Made by a program: the position numbers and the translations under genes. The notes beneath the pieces were generated by a model. It worked only from the letters and a program-made list of their open reading frames with translations. It ran no database searches and was not told the DNA's origin. Shown in pieces: positions 41,368 through 50,494 of a stretch of 64,000 bases of DNA; position 1 is the first letter of the stretch; every line of letters begins with the position of its first letter. The DNA is from Pseudoduganella flava (lineage in GTDB: Bacteria; Pseudomonadota; Gammaproteobacteria; Burkholderiales; Burkholderiaceae_D). The stretch lies in NCBI RefSeq assembly GCF_007830495.1, contig NZ_VLKW01000007.1, positions 1-64,000 of the forward strand, read 5' to 3'.

Positions 41368-43014
41368 GTGAAAAAAACCCTGCTGGCCACCCTGCTGTTC
41401 GCCGCATTCGCGGCGCATGCCGATAACCCCACGTTCGATCCGCAGCGCCTGTCGCAGCACGTGAAGGTGCTTGCCTCCGACGAGTTCGAAGGCCGCGGCC
41501 CGAACACGGCGGGCGAGAAGAAGACGATTGCCTACCTGGTCGAACAGTTCAAGGCGGCCGGCCTGCAGCCGGGCGGCGACATGGTCAAGGGCAAGCGTGT
41601 GTGGACGCAGGAAGTGCCGCTGGGCCGCTTCGAGATCAAGGGGCCCGTCACGCTGACGGTCGGCGCCGGCAAGGACAAGCTCACGTACGAACAGGGCGAA
41701 CAGATGGCCGTGCGCGCGGCGATGAATGGCAAGAAGCTGGTCGACTTCAAGAACGCGCCCCTGGTGTTCGTCGGCTACGGCGTGACGGCGCCGGAGCGCA
41801 ACTGGGACGACTTCAAGGGCGTCGACCTGAAGGGCAAGCTGGCCGTGGTGCTGATCAACGACCCGGACTTCGAGACGGGCGCGGGCGACTTCGGCGGCAA
41901 GGCGATGACCTACTACGGCCGCTGGACCTACAAGTACGAGGAACTGGCCCGCCGCGGCGCGCTGGGCACGATCATCGTGCACGAGACGGCGCCGGCATCG
42001 TACGGCTGGGCCACGGTGAAGAACTCGAACACGAACGTCATGTACGACATCGTGCGCAAGGACCCGGCCAAGTCGCACGCGCCGATGGAAGCATGGATCC
42101 AGCGCGACGCGGTCGCCGACCTGTTCAAGCGCGCCGGCCTTGATTTCGACACGGCCAAGAAAGCGGCGCAAAGCCGCGACTTCAAGCCGATGCCTTTGAA
42201 CGGCGTCACGCTGACGGCCCACTACGCCGTCGATGCGCAGGTGATCAAGTCGCAGAACGTGGCCGCGCGCATCGCCGGCACCGAGCGGCCCGACGAGACG
42301 GTGATCTACAGCGGTCACTGGGACCACCTGGGCGTCGGTCTGCCGGATGCGAAGGGCGACAAGATCTACAACGGCGCCGTCGACAACGCCACTGGCATCG
42401 CCGCACTGCTGGAGCTGGCGCGCGCCTATGCGAAGGCACCGGCACCGAAGCGCAGCGTGGCCTTCCTGGCCGTGACGGCCGAGGAAAAGGGCCTGCTGGG
42501 CTCCGAGTACTATGCGGCCAACCCGCTGTACCCGCTCGAGAAGACGGTCGGCGTGATCAATATGGATGCCCTGAGCCCCTTCGGCCCGGCGCGCAACTTC
42601 ACGATCTCCGGCAGCGCGAAGCTGGACCTGCTGGACCAGCTGATCGCCAAGGCCCGTGCCCGCAACCAGGCCTATGCGCCGGACCCGAAACCGGAAGCGG
42701 GCCACTTCTTCCGCTCCGACCACTTCCCGTTCGCCAAGCGCGGCGTGCCGGCCGTGTCGTTCGGCTCGGGCGAGGACTGGGTCGAGGGCGGTGTCGCCGC
42801 CGGCAAGGGCGCGGAAGACAAGTACGTCACCGACAACTACCACCAGCCGTCGGACGAATGGAGCGCGCAGTGGCCATTCACCGGCATGGCCAGCGACCTG
42901 CAGCTGCTGTATGGCCTGGGCCGCGACCTGGCCGAATCGCGCGACTGGCCGAACTGGGCGAAGGATTCCGAGTTCCGCGAAATCCGCGACAAGAGCGCGG
43001 GCACGCGCAAATAG
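41368..43014 (+). CDS. M28-family metallopeptidase, exported
   Basis: A 548-residue zinc aminopeptidase-type protein. A GTG at 41368 follows an AAGGAG site and begins a signal peptide (MKKTLLATLLFAAFAAHA as translated from the start), which upstream starts would obscure. A protease-associated insertion lies around 130-270. The dinuclear zinc site is complete: His in YSGHWDHLGVG, Asp in GAVDNATGIAALLE, Glu-Glu in VTAEEKGLLGSEYY, Asp in INMDALSP and His in DNYHQPSDEW. It probably trims peptides in the periplasm or outside. A strong terminator follows at 43035. Confidence 0.93.
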   Translation: MKKTLLATLLFAAFAAHADNPTFDPQRLSQHVKVLASDEFEGRGPNTAGEKKTIAYLVEQFKAAGLQPGGDMVKGKRVWTQEVPLGRFEIKGPVTLTVGAGKDKLTYEQGEQMAVRAAMNGKKLVDFKNAPLVFVGYGVTAPERNWDDFKGVDLKGKLAVVLINDPDFETGAGDFGGKAMTYYGRWTYKYEELARRGALGTIIVHETAPASYGWATVKNSNTNVMYDIVRKDPAKSHAPMEAWIQRDAVADLFKRAGLDFDTAKKAAQSRDFKPMPLNGVTLTAHYAVDAQVIKSQNVAARIAGTERPDETVIYSGHWDHLGVGLPDAKGDKIYNGAVDNATGIAALLELARAYAKAPAPKRSVAFLAVTAEEKGLLGSEYYAANPLYPLEKTVGVINMDALSPFGPARNFTISGSAKLDLLDQLIAKARARNQAYAPDPKPEAGHFFRSDHFPFAKRGVPAVSFGSGEDWVEGGVAAGKGAEDKYVTDNYHQPSDEWSAQWPFTGMASDLQLLYGLGRDLAESRDWPNWAKDSEFREIRDKSAGTRK

Positions 43015-43034
43015 GCGCAACCGTCATCCTGCGG

Positions 43035-43060
43035 GCCCGCCTTCATGGCGGGCTTTTTTT
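43035..43060 (+). terminator. Rho-independent terminator after the M28 peptidase gene
   Basis: GCCCGCC (43035-43041), loop TTCAT and GGCGGGC (43047-43053) form a 7-bp GC stem followed by seven T (43054-43060). Confidence 0.92.
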
Positions 43061-43135
43061 CGTCCGCATGATGTTGTATGCGGTAATCGAACCTGCACTA
43101 TGATTGCGTTTTCGTGATCAATCGAAGGGACCAAT

Positions 43136-44068
43136 ATGGCGCGGCCGGACCTGAACCTGCTCCTGGCGCTGGATGCGTTGCTGGCGGAAGGCAGCGTCAT
43201 CGGCGCTGCGCGGCGCATGAATCTGAGCCCGCCGGCGATGAGCCGTACGTTGAGCCGCATTCGCGAAGCGCTGGATGACCCGGTCTTCGTCCAGGTCGGC
43301 CGCAAGCTGATGCCGACACCGAAGGCGCTGGCGTTGCGCGAGCAGGTGCGCATGGCGGTCGAACAGGCGACCCAGGTGTTCGAACCTGGCACCGGCATCG
43401 ACCTGAAGTCGCTCGACAGGCGGTTCAACGTCCGTGCCACCGATGAATTCGTCAGCATCCACCTGGGCCATCTGTTGGGCGCGATGGCGGTGGACATGCC
43501 GCGCGCGATGCTGCGTTTTTCGCCGGAAGAAGATGACGTGGACGAGGAGGCGCTGCGCAGCGGCCGCATCGACCTGTTCATCAGCGCGTCGCGCAAACTA
43601 GGGCCGGAGATTCGCGTGCAGTCGCTGTTCACCACGACGTTCGTCGGCGTCGCCCGCACCAACCACCCGATTTTCGACGACGAGATCACGCCCGAGCGCC
43701 TGACCCGCTGGGAGCACGTCAACGTGTCGCGGCGGGGGAAGTCCGTCGGGCCGGTGGACACCGCGCTGGAAGCGTTGGGCCTGCGCCGGCATGTCGCGCT
43801 GGTGGTCCCCAGTCCCTACACGGCATTGTTCGCGTTGCAGGACTCCGATCTGCTGCTACCGCTGCCGAAGCACCTCGCCAGCAGTGCTCGCGCCGCGGGT
43901 CTGCGCATCCGCCTATTCGACCTGCCGACGCCGCTGGAGACCGTGCTGCTGACGCAGGCCTGGCATCCGCGGCTGGACAGCGACCCTGCCCATCAATGGC
44001 TGCGGCAGACAATCCACGCGCTCTGCAATGAGGATGCCGCGCAGGCGGCCAAACGGACGCGAACCTGA
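43136..44068 (+). CDS. LysR-family transcriptional regulator
   Basis: A 310-residue LysR regulator: N-terminal winged helix (about 5-65, LLLALDALLAEGSVIGAARRMNLSPPAMSRTLSRIREAL) and a two-lobe effector domain (about 90-300). It lies just upstream of, and in the same direction as, the FUSC efflux operon. In related AaeR/AaeAB systems a LysR protein activates the pump in response to aromatic acids, so control of this operon is likely. Two palindromes in the 118-bp spacer are candidate binding sites. Confidence 0.92.
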   Translation: MARPDLNLLLALDALLAEGSVIGAARRMNLSPPAMSRTLSRIREALDDPVFVQVGRKLMPTPKALALREQVRMAVEQATQVFEPGTGIDLKSLDRRFNVRATDEFVSIHLGHLLGAMAVDMPRAMLRFSPEEDDVDEEALRSGRIDLFISASRKLGPEIRVQSLFTTTFVGVARTNHPIFDDEITPERLTRWEHVNVSRRGKSVGPVDTALEALGLRRHVALVVPSPYTALFALQDSDLLLPLPKHLASSARAAGLRIRLFDLPTPLETVLLTQAWHPRLDSDPAHQWLRQTIHALCNEDAAQAAKRTRT

Positions 44069-44085
44069 GAGTAGACCCCTGCATC

Positions 44086-44102
44086 AGTGCGTCTGACGCA
44101 CT
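44086..44102. promoter_or_regulatory. perfect 17-bp palindrome, candidate LysR box
   Basis: AGTGCGTC-T-GACGCACT is a perfect inverted repeat containing the LysR T-N11-A pattern (T at 44088, A at 44100). It begins 18 bp after the LysR stop codon and 101 bp before the FUSC start. No T-tract follows, so a terminator is unlikely. Confidence 0.6.
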
Positions 44103-44149
44103 AGTGTAAGTGCAACAAATTCACTTTTCTGAACGATCGATGGTCTCTA

Positions 44150-44171
44150 CAGTGATGCATATCGATCACTG
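44150..44171. promoter_or_regulatory. inverted repeat just upstream of the FUSC gene
   Basis: CAGTGAT (44150-44156) and ATCACTG (44165-44171) flank an 8-bp centre and end 15 bp before the GTG start. It could be an operator overlapping the promoter, or an RNA hairpin near the ribosome-binding site. Confidence 0.45.
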
Positions 44172-44186
44172 CAAAAGAGTTTTATC

Positions 44187-46325
44187 GTGCGTCCTGCGAA
44201 TGCGCCATCGCCCCTTCCAGCCATCCTGTGCTCCTGCTTCTCCCGGTTACGGGAGTGGTTCGCTAGCGGACTGGCCTACCTCGACCTGACGACGCCGCGC
44301 GCCACGTATGTGATGCGCTCGATTCTCGCGGCCTGGCTGGCGCTGGTGGTGGCCTATCTGCTGGATCTGCATCCGCCGTATGCCGCGGCATCCTCCGTTC
44401 TGCTCGTCATCAATCCGGTGCAGGGCGCCGTCATCGGCAAGGGCGTCTGGCGGGTGCTCGGCACCTTGGCCGGCATGCTGGCAGCCTTCATCTTGATGAG
44501 CGCATTCGGGCAGAGCCCCTGGCTGTTCCTGATCGGCTTTGGCGCGTGGGTGGGTATCTGCGTGGTGGGGATGACGCTGTTGCGGCATTTCCGGGCGTAT
44601 GGCGCAACCCTTGCTGGATACACCGTGGGGCTGGCCGCCGCCGGTGCCATGCAGCATCCGGAACTCGCGTTCGACCAGGTGATGGGGCGCGGCGCTTCCG
44701 TGCTCGTTGGCGTCGTTTGCCTGGGCATCGTGTCCGCACTCTTCAGCACACGGAGCGTACGCAGCCGCCTCGCGGCGCAGTTGCATCGCCTGGCATCGGC
44801 CACGGCGGACCTTCTCGCGACGAACCACCAGGCCATCCACGGTGACCGCGCACCGGGCGCCAGGACACTGGATGCGGGCAGGCGCAACCTCATTGTTGAA
44901 GTGTATGGCGTGGATGACCTGCTGGCCCTCGGCAAATCCGAGTCCGCCGACCTGGCGCACCGCGCGGCGACCGTTCGGCACACGATGGTGGCCTTGTTCG
45001 CCGCGCTGGTCGGCGGCACGCCGCCGATGCGGCAAGGCAGTGCGAGCTTGCATGCGCTGCGATCGCTGCAGCCGGCATGGGAGCAGGCGTGGCAACAGGC
45101 CAGCCAGGCGCTGGTGCAGGAACCAGGTCCGATCGGGCTGCAGCGCGCCGTTCACACGCTGGCCGACCTGCGTGCGCAAACGGTCGCGCAGCTTGCCGGG
45201 ACATCGCTGAGCGAAGCATCGGAGCATGCGGCATTGCTGATCGCCGGCGACCGGCTGATCGAACAGCTCGACGACTACCTGGAAGCCCTCGATGGCATCG
45301 GGCGCTTCCACCGGCATCGGCCGACAGCGGCAAGCGTCGCCGTACCATTTCACCGCGACACGTGGGCGGCGCTCCAGAACGGCTTGCGGGCATTGCTGAC
45401 CGTCGTACTGGGCGGGGCCTTCTGGATCGCGACCGGGTGGACGAACGGGAACCTGATGCTGGCCGGACTGGCGGCGGCATGCGCGCTGCTGTGCACGGCG
45501 CCGAACCCGCCGCTCGGCGCCGTCGCCTTCATCAAGGGCACTGTGATCGCCGTCGTGATGGCGTTTCTCTGCTCGTTCGTCGTGCTGCCCCATATCTCCG
45601 GGCTGCCGCTGTTGCTGGCGGTTCTGGGCCTGTTCTGGTTGCCCGCCATTTATGCGACGACACTGCCCCGCCATGCATTGGCCGGCGTGGCCTATCTCGT
45701 CGCGTTCACGACGCTGGCCGCGGCGGACAATCCGATGCGCTACGACTTCGCCGTCTTCCTCAACAATTCGGTGGCCTGGATCCTGGCGACGTTCTTCACG
45801 CTGCTGGGCTTCCGGATCGTGCTGCCGCGGGACCTGTCGCGGGACCTGTCGCGCCTGCGCGTTGCGATCCGCAACGAGGCGCTGGGCACCTTCACCGGCA
45901 AGCGCACGGATGCGAAGGCATGGCAATGGCGCCAGCAGCATCGAACGGCGCAACTCGGTGCCCTGCTCAAAGCGCAGCCGGAAGCGATGGACCGATCCAT
46001 TGCCGATGCGTTGGCCAGTATGCATCTCGGTCGGGAAGTGCTGCGAGTGCGCGATTGGTTGCGTCGGCAACCGCGGGACAGCGCGGCGCGCAGCCTGCTC
46101 GCCGTCGCTTTTCGCCATGTGAGCCGGCGGGCCCGTGCGCCCCGCCTGGCCGCGCGGCACGCCCGCCGTGCTGCGCAATCCCTGGCGCGGTTGCCGTTGA
46201 CGGAACAAGCCGCGATGGCCGACGCGCAGCGCTGGGCGGTCGTACTGCTCGATATCGCAGCGCTGCTCGAGCACCACGCCGATTACTTTTCCCAACGACC
46301 TGGAGGCCATGCCGATGCTCAGTGA
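44187..46325 (+). CDS. FUSC-family inner-membrane efflux protein (AaeB-like)
   Basis: A 712-residue fusaric-acid-resistance/AaeB-type permease. Two sets of about five to six helices (about 50-180 and 395-530) are each followed by a soluble helical region, the family's tandem layout. The GTG start at 44187 is preceded by AAAAGAG. Family members export aromatic carboxylic acids or fusaric acid with an HlyD partner. It is the first gene of a four-gene efflux operon; its end overlaps the DUF1656 gene by 17 bp. Confidence 0.92.
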   Translation: MRPANAPSPLPAILCSCFSRLREWFASGLAYLDLTTPRATYVMRSILAAWLALVVAYLLDLHPPYAAASSVLLVINPVQGAVIGKGVWRVLGTLAGMLAAFILMSAFGQSPWLFLIGFGAWVGICVVGMTLLRHFRAYGATLAGYTVGLAAAGAMQHPELAFDQVMGRGASVLVGVVCLGIVSALFSTRSVRSRLAAQLHRLASATADLLATNHQAIHGDRAPGARTLDAGRRNLIVEVYGVDDLLALGKSESADLAHRAATVRHTMVALFAALVGGTPPMRQGSASLHALRSLQPAWEQAWQQASQALVQEPGPIGLQRAVHTLADLRAQTVAQLAGTSLSEASEHAALLIAGDRLIEQLDDYLEALDGIGRFHRHRPTAASVAVPFHRDTWAALQNGLRALLTVVLGGAFWIATGWTNGNLMLAGLAAACALLCTAPNPPLGAVAFIKGTVIAVVMAFLCSFVVLPHISGLPLLLAVLGLFWLPAIYATTLPRHALAGVAYLVAFTTLAAADNPMRYDFAVFLNNSVAWILATFFTLLGFRIVLPRDLSRDLSRLRVAIRNEALGTFTGKRTDAKAWQWRQQHRTAQLGALLKAQPEAMDRSIADALASMHLGREVLRVRDWLRRQPRDSAARSLLAVAFRHVSRRARAPRLAARHARRAAQSLARLPLTEQAAMADAQRWAVVLLDIAALLEHHADYFSQRPGGHADAQ

Positions 46326-46509
46326 GTTCTCGTTGGCGGGAATCTACCTGCCGCCATTTTTTGTCTATGCGTGTATCGCGCTGCCGATCTACCTGGCGCT
46401 TCGCTTCGTGCTCGCCCGCAGTGGCCTGTTGCGGTGGGTGTGGCACCCGGGTTTGTTCGAGTTCGCGATTTCCCTCTGCCTTGTATCAGTGCTGATTCTC
46501 CATGTCTAA
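46309..46509 (+). CDS. DUF1656 small membrane protein (AaeX-like)
   Basis: A 66-residue protein with two hydrophobic helices (about 10-30 and 45-64) and the family N-terminus EFSLAGIYLPPFFVYACIALPIYL. DUF1656/AaeX proteins are encoded between FUSC and HlyD pump genes; their function is not established. Overlaps of 17 bp with the FUSC gene and 8 bp with the HlyD gene imply tight translational coupling. An ATG two codons later is an alternative start. Confidence 0.9.
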   Translation: MPMLSEFSLAGIYLPPFFVYACIALPIYLALRFVLARSGLLRWVWHPGLFEFAISLCLVSVLILHV

Positions 46510-47431
46510 ACGTTCCTTCCCCGTCAAGCCGCTCATCCGCGCGGCACTCACCCTCATTGCCATCGTTGCTGCCGGCATCCTGGTCAGCGCGCTGTGGCGC
46601 GCCTATGTGCTCGCGCCGTGGACGCGCGATGGCCGCGTCAGTGCGCAGATCGTGCGGATCGCGCCGGAGGTGTCCGGCACAGTCGCGGAGGTCCCGGTAT
46701 CGGACGACCGGTATGTCAAACAGGGGGATGTGTTGTACCGCATCGACCCTGCCCACTTCACGCTGGCGCTCGCACAGGCCGAGGCGCAGTTGGCGGCGGC
46801 GCATGCCGCGCTGCGCCAGAAAACCGAGGACGCGAAACGGCGCCAGGGCATGGAAACCCTGGTCCCTGGCGAAGAAATCCAGCGTGCGAACCAGGCGGTG
46901 GCGATCGCCCAGGCCGAGCTGCGTGGTGCGCAGGTCGCCGTCGACATGGCCAGGCTCAATATCGAGCGCACCGTCCTGCGTGCTCCCGCCGATGGATATG
47001 TCACACGCCTGCGCTTGAACAAGGGCGACTACGCGGTGGCCGGCCAACCGAACATCGCCCTGGTGGACGCGAAGAGCTTCCTGATCACCGGCTATTTCGA
47101 GGAGACCAAATTGCACGGCATCCGCCCCGGCGCACCGGCGCGGATCCGATTGATGGGGTTTGACGGCGTGCTTGCCGGCCGGGTAGTCAGCATCGGCCGC
47201 GGCATCACCGACACCAACCAGCAGGCCGACGCGCAGGGCTTGCCGAACGTCGCGCCAAGCTTCAGCTGGATCCGCCTGGCGCAGCGCATTCCCGTGCGGA
47301 TCGCGTTTGAAAAATTCCCGCAGGACCTGGTGCTGTCTGCCGGCATGACGGGCAGCATCGAGGTGGCGGCGCCGGGAGCCGACGCGCCACCGCAGGGCCG
47401 GCTCATCGCGCTGCTGCACCGCTGGATGTAA
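46502..47431 (+). CDS. HlyD-family periplasmic adaptor (AaeA/EmrA-like)
   Basis: A 309-residue membrane-fusion protein: one N-terminal helix (about 12-36), a biotinyl-lipoyl-like half (RIAPEVSGTVAEVPVSDDRYVKQG), a short coiled-coil hairpin (about 75-150) and the second lipoyl half (ERTVLRAPADGYVTRLRLNKGDY) leading into beta-barrel domains. It links the FUSC permease to the outer-membrane protein encoded 9 bp downstream. Confidence 0.93.
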   Translation: MSKRSFPVKPLIRAALTLIAIVAAGILVSALWRAYVLAPWTRDGRVSAQIVRIAPEVSGTVAEVPVSDDRYVKQGDVLYRIDPAHFTLALAQAEAQLAAAHAALRQKTEDAKRRQGMETLVPGEEIQRANQAVAIAQAELRGAQVAVDMARLNIERTVLRAPADGYVTRLRLNKGDYAVAGQPNIALVDAKSFLITGYFEETKLHGIRPGAPARIRLMGFDGVLAGRVVSIGRGITDTNQQADAQGLPNVAPSFSWIRLAQRIPVRIAFEKFPQDLVLSAGMTGSIEVAAPGADAPPQGRLIALLHRWM

Positions 47432-47440
47432 GGAACGATC

Positions 47441-48910
47441 ATGTACGCATCTTCCAATCATCCCCGGTTGCGCCGTCGCGGCGCATTGTTGCTCTTCTCG
47501 TTAGTGGCGGCCCTGTCGGGCTGCACGACGGCAGGCCCCGACTATCACGCGCCCACTGTGAGTGTGCCTGCCAACTGGATCGAGGACCATCGCGCCACGA
47601 CCGCCAGCGACGAGGAGGGACTGCGCACGTGGTGGCGATCGTTCGACGATCCCATGCTCGACAGCCTGGTGGACCAGACGCTGGCGCGCAACCAGGATCT
47701 CGATATCGCCTTGGCGCGCCTGCGGCAGGCGCGCGCCGAGCGCGTGCAGATCGCCTCGGCAACCGGACTTCATGTGAGCGCTGGAGGTTCCGGCGAGACC
47801 CGGCGCAGCAGCAAGGCGCTCGGCGGGCAACCCGGCGGCGAGTCGCGCACCTGGCAGCTTGGTTTCGATGCGAGCTGGGAGCTGGACCTGTTCGGCGGCA
47901 CGCGCCGGGCGGTCGAAGCGGCCGATGCGGGCATCGCGGCGCTGACGGAAGACCGCCGCGCGCTGCAGGTGAGCCTCGTCGCCGAACTCGTGTCAAATTA
48001 CGCCGGGCTGCGTGCCACCCAGCTGCGCCTGGGGATCGCGCACGCCAACATCCGCACGCTGGTCGAAGCCGAGCGCTTGGCTGAACAGTCGCAACGCACG
48101 GGGTTCGGCACGCTGGCGACCGTGATGCAGGCGCGCGCCGAACGGGAACTGGCCGAAGCGCAGCCGCCCTTGATGGACGCCGATATCGCCCGTTTCAGCC
48201 ACGCCATCGGCGTCCTGGCGGGCGGTTTCCCCGGCGATTGGCACGCAGCGTTGGCCGCGCCGGCGCCCGCCCTGCCCAGGCCTGCGCGCTTGCCGCTGTC
48301 GTTGCCTTCCGAAGTGATACGCCAACGCCCCGATTTGCGGGCGGACGAACGGCGCCTTGCCGCCGCCACCGCGCAGATCGGCGTGGCGGAGGCCGAGCGC
48401 GTCCCCAAGTTCAGTATCCCGCTGGGCATCGGCACCACCGCGAGCGTCATTCACCGCCTCTTCTCCAGTGCCAGCATGGCGTGGGTGGCCGGAGTGCAGG
48501 TCAGCCAGTCCCTCTACGACGGCGGGCGCGCCCAGGCCGGGGTAGCCGGCGCACAGGCCAATGCCGACGCGGCCCGGCTGGTCTACGAACGGGACGTGCG
48601 GCTGGCGCTACGCGACGTGGAAGATGCATTGACAGGATGGACTAGCGAACGCCAGCGGCAAGCATCGTTGCGGCTCGCCGTTGCGGACAGCCAGCAAGCG
48701 CTGGACCATGCGACCCGACTGTACGGCCGCGGCTTGAGCGCTTACCTGCCCGTGCTGGTGGCGCAGCGCACGGTCAACCAGGCGCGCGATGAACTGGCCC
48801 TCAGCCAATGGGAGGAAGTGCGCGGGGTCATTGCGCTCTACAAGTCGCTGGGGGCGGGGTGGTCGGAGGCGGATCAAGCCGGCGAGTTAGAAAAGGCAGC
48901 AGCCCGGTGA
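47441..48910 (+). CDS. outer-membrane efflux lipoprotein, NodT family
   Basis: A 489-residue TolC-like outer-membrane factor of the NodT/OprM type. The signal peptide ends in a lipobox (ALSGC), then GPDYHAPTVSVPANW and TWWRSFDDPMLDSLVDQTLARNQDLDIALARL, both diagnostic of the family. Two repeats with long coiled coils follow. It completes a tripartite pump with the FUSC and HlyD proteins encoded just upstream, moving substrates from cytoplasm to outside. Confidence 0.94.
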   Translation: MYASSNHPRLRRRGALLLFSLVAALSGCTTAGPDYHAPTVSVPANWIEDHRATTASDEEGLRTWWRSFDDPMLDSLVDQTLARNQDLDIALARLRQARAERVQIASATGLHVSAGGSGETRRSSKALGGQPGGESRTWQLGFDASWELDLFGGTRRAVEAADAGIAALTEDRRALQVSLVAELVSNYAGLRATQLRLGIAHANIRTLVEAERLAEQSQRTGFGTLATVMQARAERELAEAQPPLMDADIARFSHAIGVLAGGFPGDWHAALAAPAPALPRPARLPLSLPSEVIRQRPDLRADERRLAAATAQIGVAEAERVPKFSIPLGIGTTASVIHRLFSSASMAWVAGVQVSQSLYDGGRAQAGVAGAQANADAARLVYERDVRLALRDVEDALTGWTSERQRQASLRLAVADSQQALDHATRLYGRGLSAYLPVLVAQRTVNQARDELALSQWEEVRGVIALYKSLGAGWSEADQAGELEKAAAR

Positions 48911-48990
48911 TGCCGCAAGAAGCCTTTGTTTATGCCGGCTACCTGCGCTACACTGGCCGCTACCGTTCAACCCCAGGAAAGGAGGCCATC

Positions 48991-49041
48991 GTGAAAACCT
49001 GTCCCCACCGAAAGCTCATGAGGGCGCGACTCCTGGATTGA
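48991..49041 (+). CDS. possible 16-residue leader peptide upstream of the VOC gene
   Basis: A GTG at 48991 is preceded by an ideal GGAGG with 5-nt spacing and opens a 16-codon frame ending TGA (49039-49041), predicted MKTCPHRKLMRARLLD. The quality of the ribosome-binding site is better than for many real genes here. Its 3' half lies in one arm of a stable stem-loop (49026-49071). It may be a regulatory leader or chance. Confidence 0.35.
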   Translation: MKTCPHRKLMRARLLD

Positions 49042-49110
49042 AACGTCCTGGCTTGATCCAGGCGGAGTCGCTCGGCGGGTCTTTGCATCCCCATTGAATC
49101 GAGGCGACTC
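49026..49110 (+). promoter_or_regulatory. alternative stem-loops covering the VOC ribosome-binding region
   Basis: GCGACTCC-TGGAT (49026-49038) can pair with ATCCA (49056-49060) and GGAGTCGC (49064-49071) across a 3-nt bulge. The same GAGTCGC (49065-49071) can instead pair with GCGACTC (49104-49110), immediately before the VOC ATG at 49111. The two structures exclude each other and the first overlaps the possible leader ORF. This is a candidate translational switch. Confidence 0.4.
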
Positions 49111-49512
49111 ATGCAACTGACACCCACCATCTACTTCCCTGGCATTTGCGACGATGCCATTGCGTTCTACGGCAAGGCGCTCGGCGCCGAGCTGCTGTTC
49201 ATCAAAAAGGTCGCCACCGACATCCCGCTGGCCCAGCAAAAACCCGGCACCGAGCACAAGGTGCTGCGTGCCGCGCTGCGCATCGGCGACAGTGTTGTCT
49301 ACCTGTCCGACGGCCACCGCGACACCCCCACCTTCGCCGGCGTTTCGCTGACGTTGACCCTGCCCGACCGCGCGGCGGCGCAGCGCACGCTCGATGCGCT
49401 GGCCGACGGCGGCAACGTGCGGTTACCGCTACGTGAGACGTCGTGGACGGGAGCCTTCGGCGCCGTGTGCGACCGCTTCGGCATGGACTGGCTCGTGCAG
49501 GTCCTCGACTGA
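49111..49512 (+). CDS. VOC-superfamily (glyoxalase/PhnB-like) protein
   Basis: A 133-residue protein with two beta-alpha-beta-beta-beta modules: LTPTIYFPGICDDAIAFYGKALGAELLF at the start and SLTLTLPDRAAAQRTLDALADGG...WTGAFGAVCDRFGMDWLVQV in the second half. This is the PhnB-like branch of the vicinal-oxygen-chelate fold. Functions in this family range from 3-demethylubiquinone-type enzymes to antibiotic binding; none can be assigned. Its last 84 bp overlap the 3' end of the antisense DMT gene remnant. Confidence 0.88.
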   Translation: MQLTPTIYFPGICDDAIAFYGKALGAELLFIKKVATDIPLAQQKPGTEHKVLRAALRIGDSVVYLSDGHRDTPTFAGVSLTLTLPDRAAAQRTLDALADGGNVRLPLRETSWTGAFGAVCDRFGMDWLVQVLD

Positions 49513-50433
49513 CGGCGGGCTGCGGCGCACCGTCCGCACCGGGCGGTGCGCCGCCGTGCACGACACCACGCCTGCCACCAGCAGCAGCATCGCGGCCGCT
49601 TCCAGCGCCGTCGGCAGGCGTGCTTCCCACACCAGGCCATACAGCAGGCCGAACACCGTCTCGAACACGATCATCTGGCCCGTCAACGCCAGCGGCAACG
49701 CGCGGCTGGCGCGGTTCCACAGCGCGTTGCCGAGCACGGAGCACAGCAGCGCCACCGCACTGACGACGCCGAGAAAGCGCCACCATTGCGCGGCCGTCGC
49801 CGTGCCGTCCATCAGCACGAACGCGGGTACCGCCAGCAGCAGCGCCTCGGCCCCCGTGACGACGCCCAGCAGCAGGCTCCATTCATGGGCGCCCACGTCG
49901 TGCAGCCGGCCGAGCCAGCGGCTGTTGCCGACGGCGTACGCGGTCCACGATGCCAGCGCGCCCAGTGCGCACAGCAGGCCGCCCGGCGACACGGCCAGCG
50001 ACTGCCAGCCGATGCATGCCAGGCCCGCGATGCTGAGCGCCAGCGACGGCAGCAGCCGGCGCAGCGGCACGGCATGCCGGTCGCGGGAGCCCGCAAGCGT
50101 GACGGCCACGGGCAGCAACCCGATCACGAGCGATGCCATCGCCACGCCGCCCGATTGCACGGCCTCCGCCAGCAGCACTTAATACAGGATGTTGCCGCTG
50201 AACGCGAGCCACGCCAGGCCGCGCCAGGTGCGCCACGTGAGGCGCGTGCGCAGCGTGCGCCACATCGGCGCGATCAGCAGCGCAGCCACGGCGCCGTACG
50301 CGAGGTAGCGGCCGGCGGACAGCTGCAGCGGCTTGAAGCCCGGCGTCAGTTCCGGCGCGAGAAAGACCAGTCCCCACAGGGCGCCGGCCGCGATGCCGGC
50401 GGCGATGCCGCGGCGGATGTCATGAACCACCAT
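49429..50433 (-). pseudogene. EamA/DMT-family transporter interrupted by an in-frame stop
   Basis: The two halves are in the same frame. 50433-50182 encodes the first ~84 residues (MVVHDIRRGIAAGIAAGALWGLVF...LAFSGNILY) and 50178-49429 the remainder (VLLAEAVQSGGVAMASLVIGLLPVAV...), together a typical ten-helix drug/metabolite transporter of about 300 residues plus a tail. Only one TAA codon (50181-50179) separates them. Relatives usually have an aromatic residue there, so a single TAC or TAT to TAA change explains it. Restart at the GTG right after the stop could give a truncated product. It lies downstream of the AraC gene in the same direction. Confidence 0.8.
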
Positions 50434-50494
50434 CGATGAAATCTCCAGAAAGCGGGAATTCTCGGTGGCGGCGGCGCGGCCGTCTTGGCGCCGT

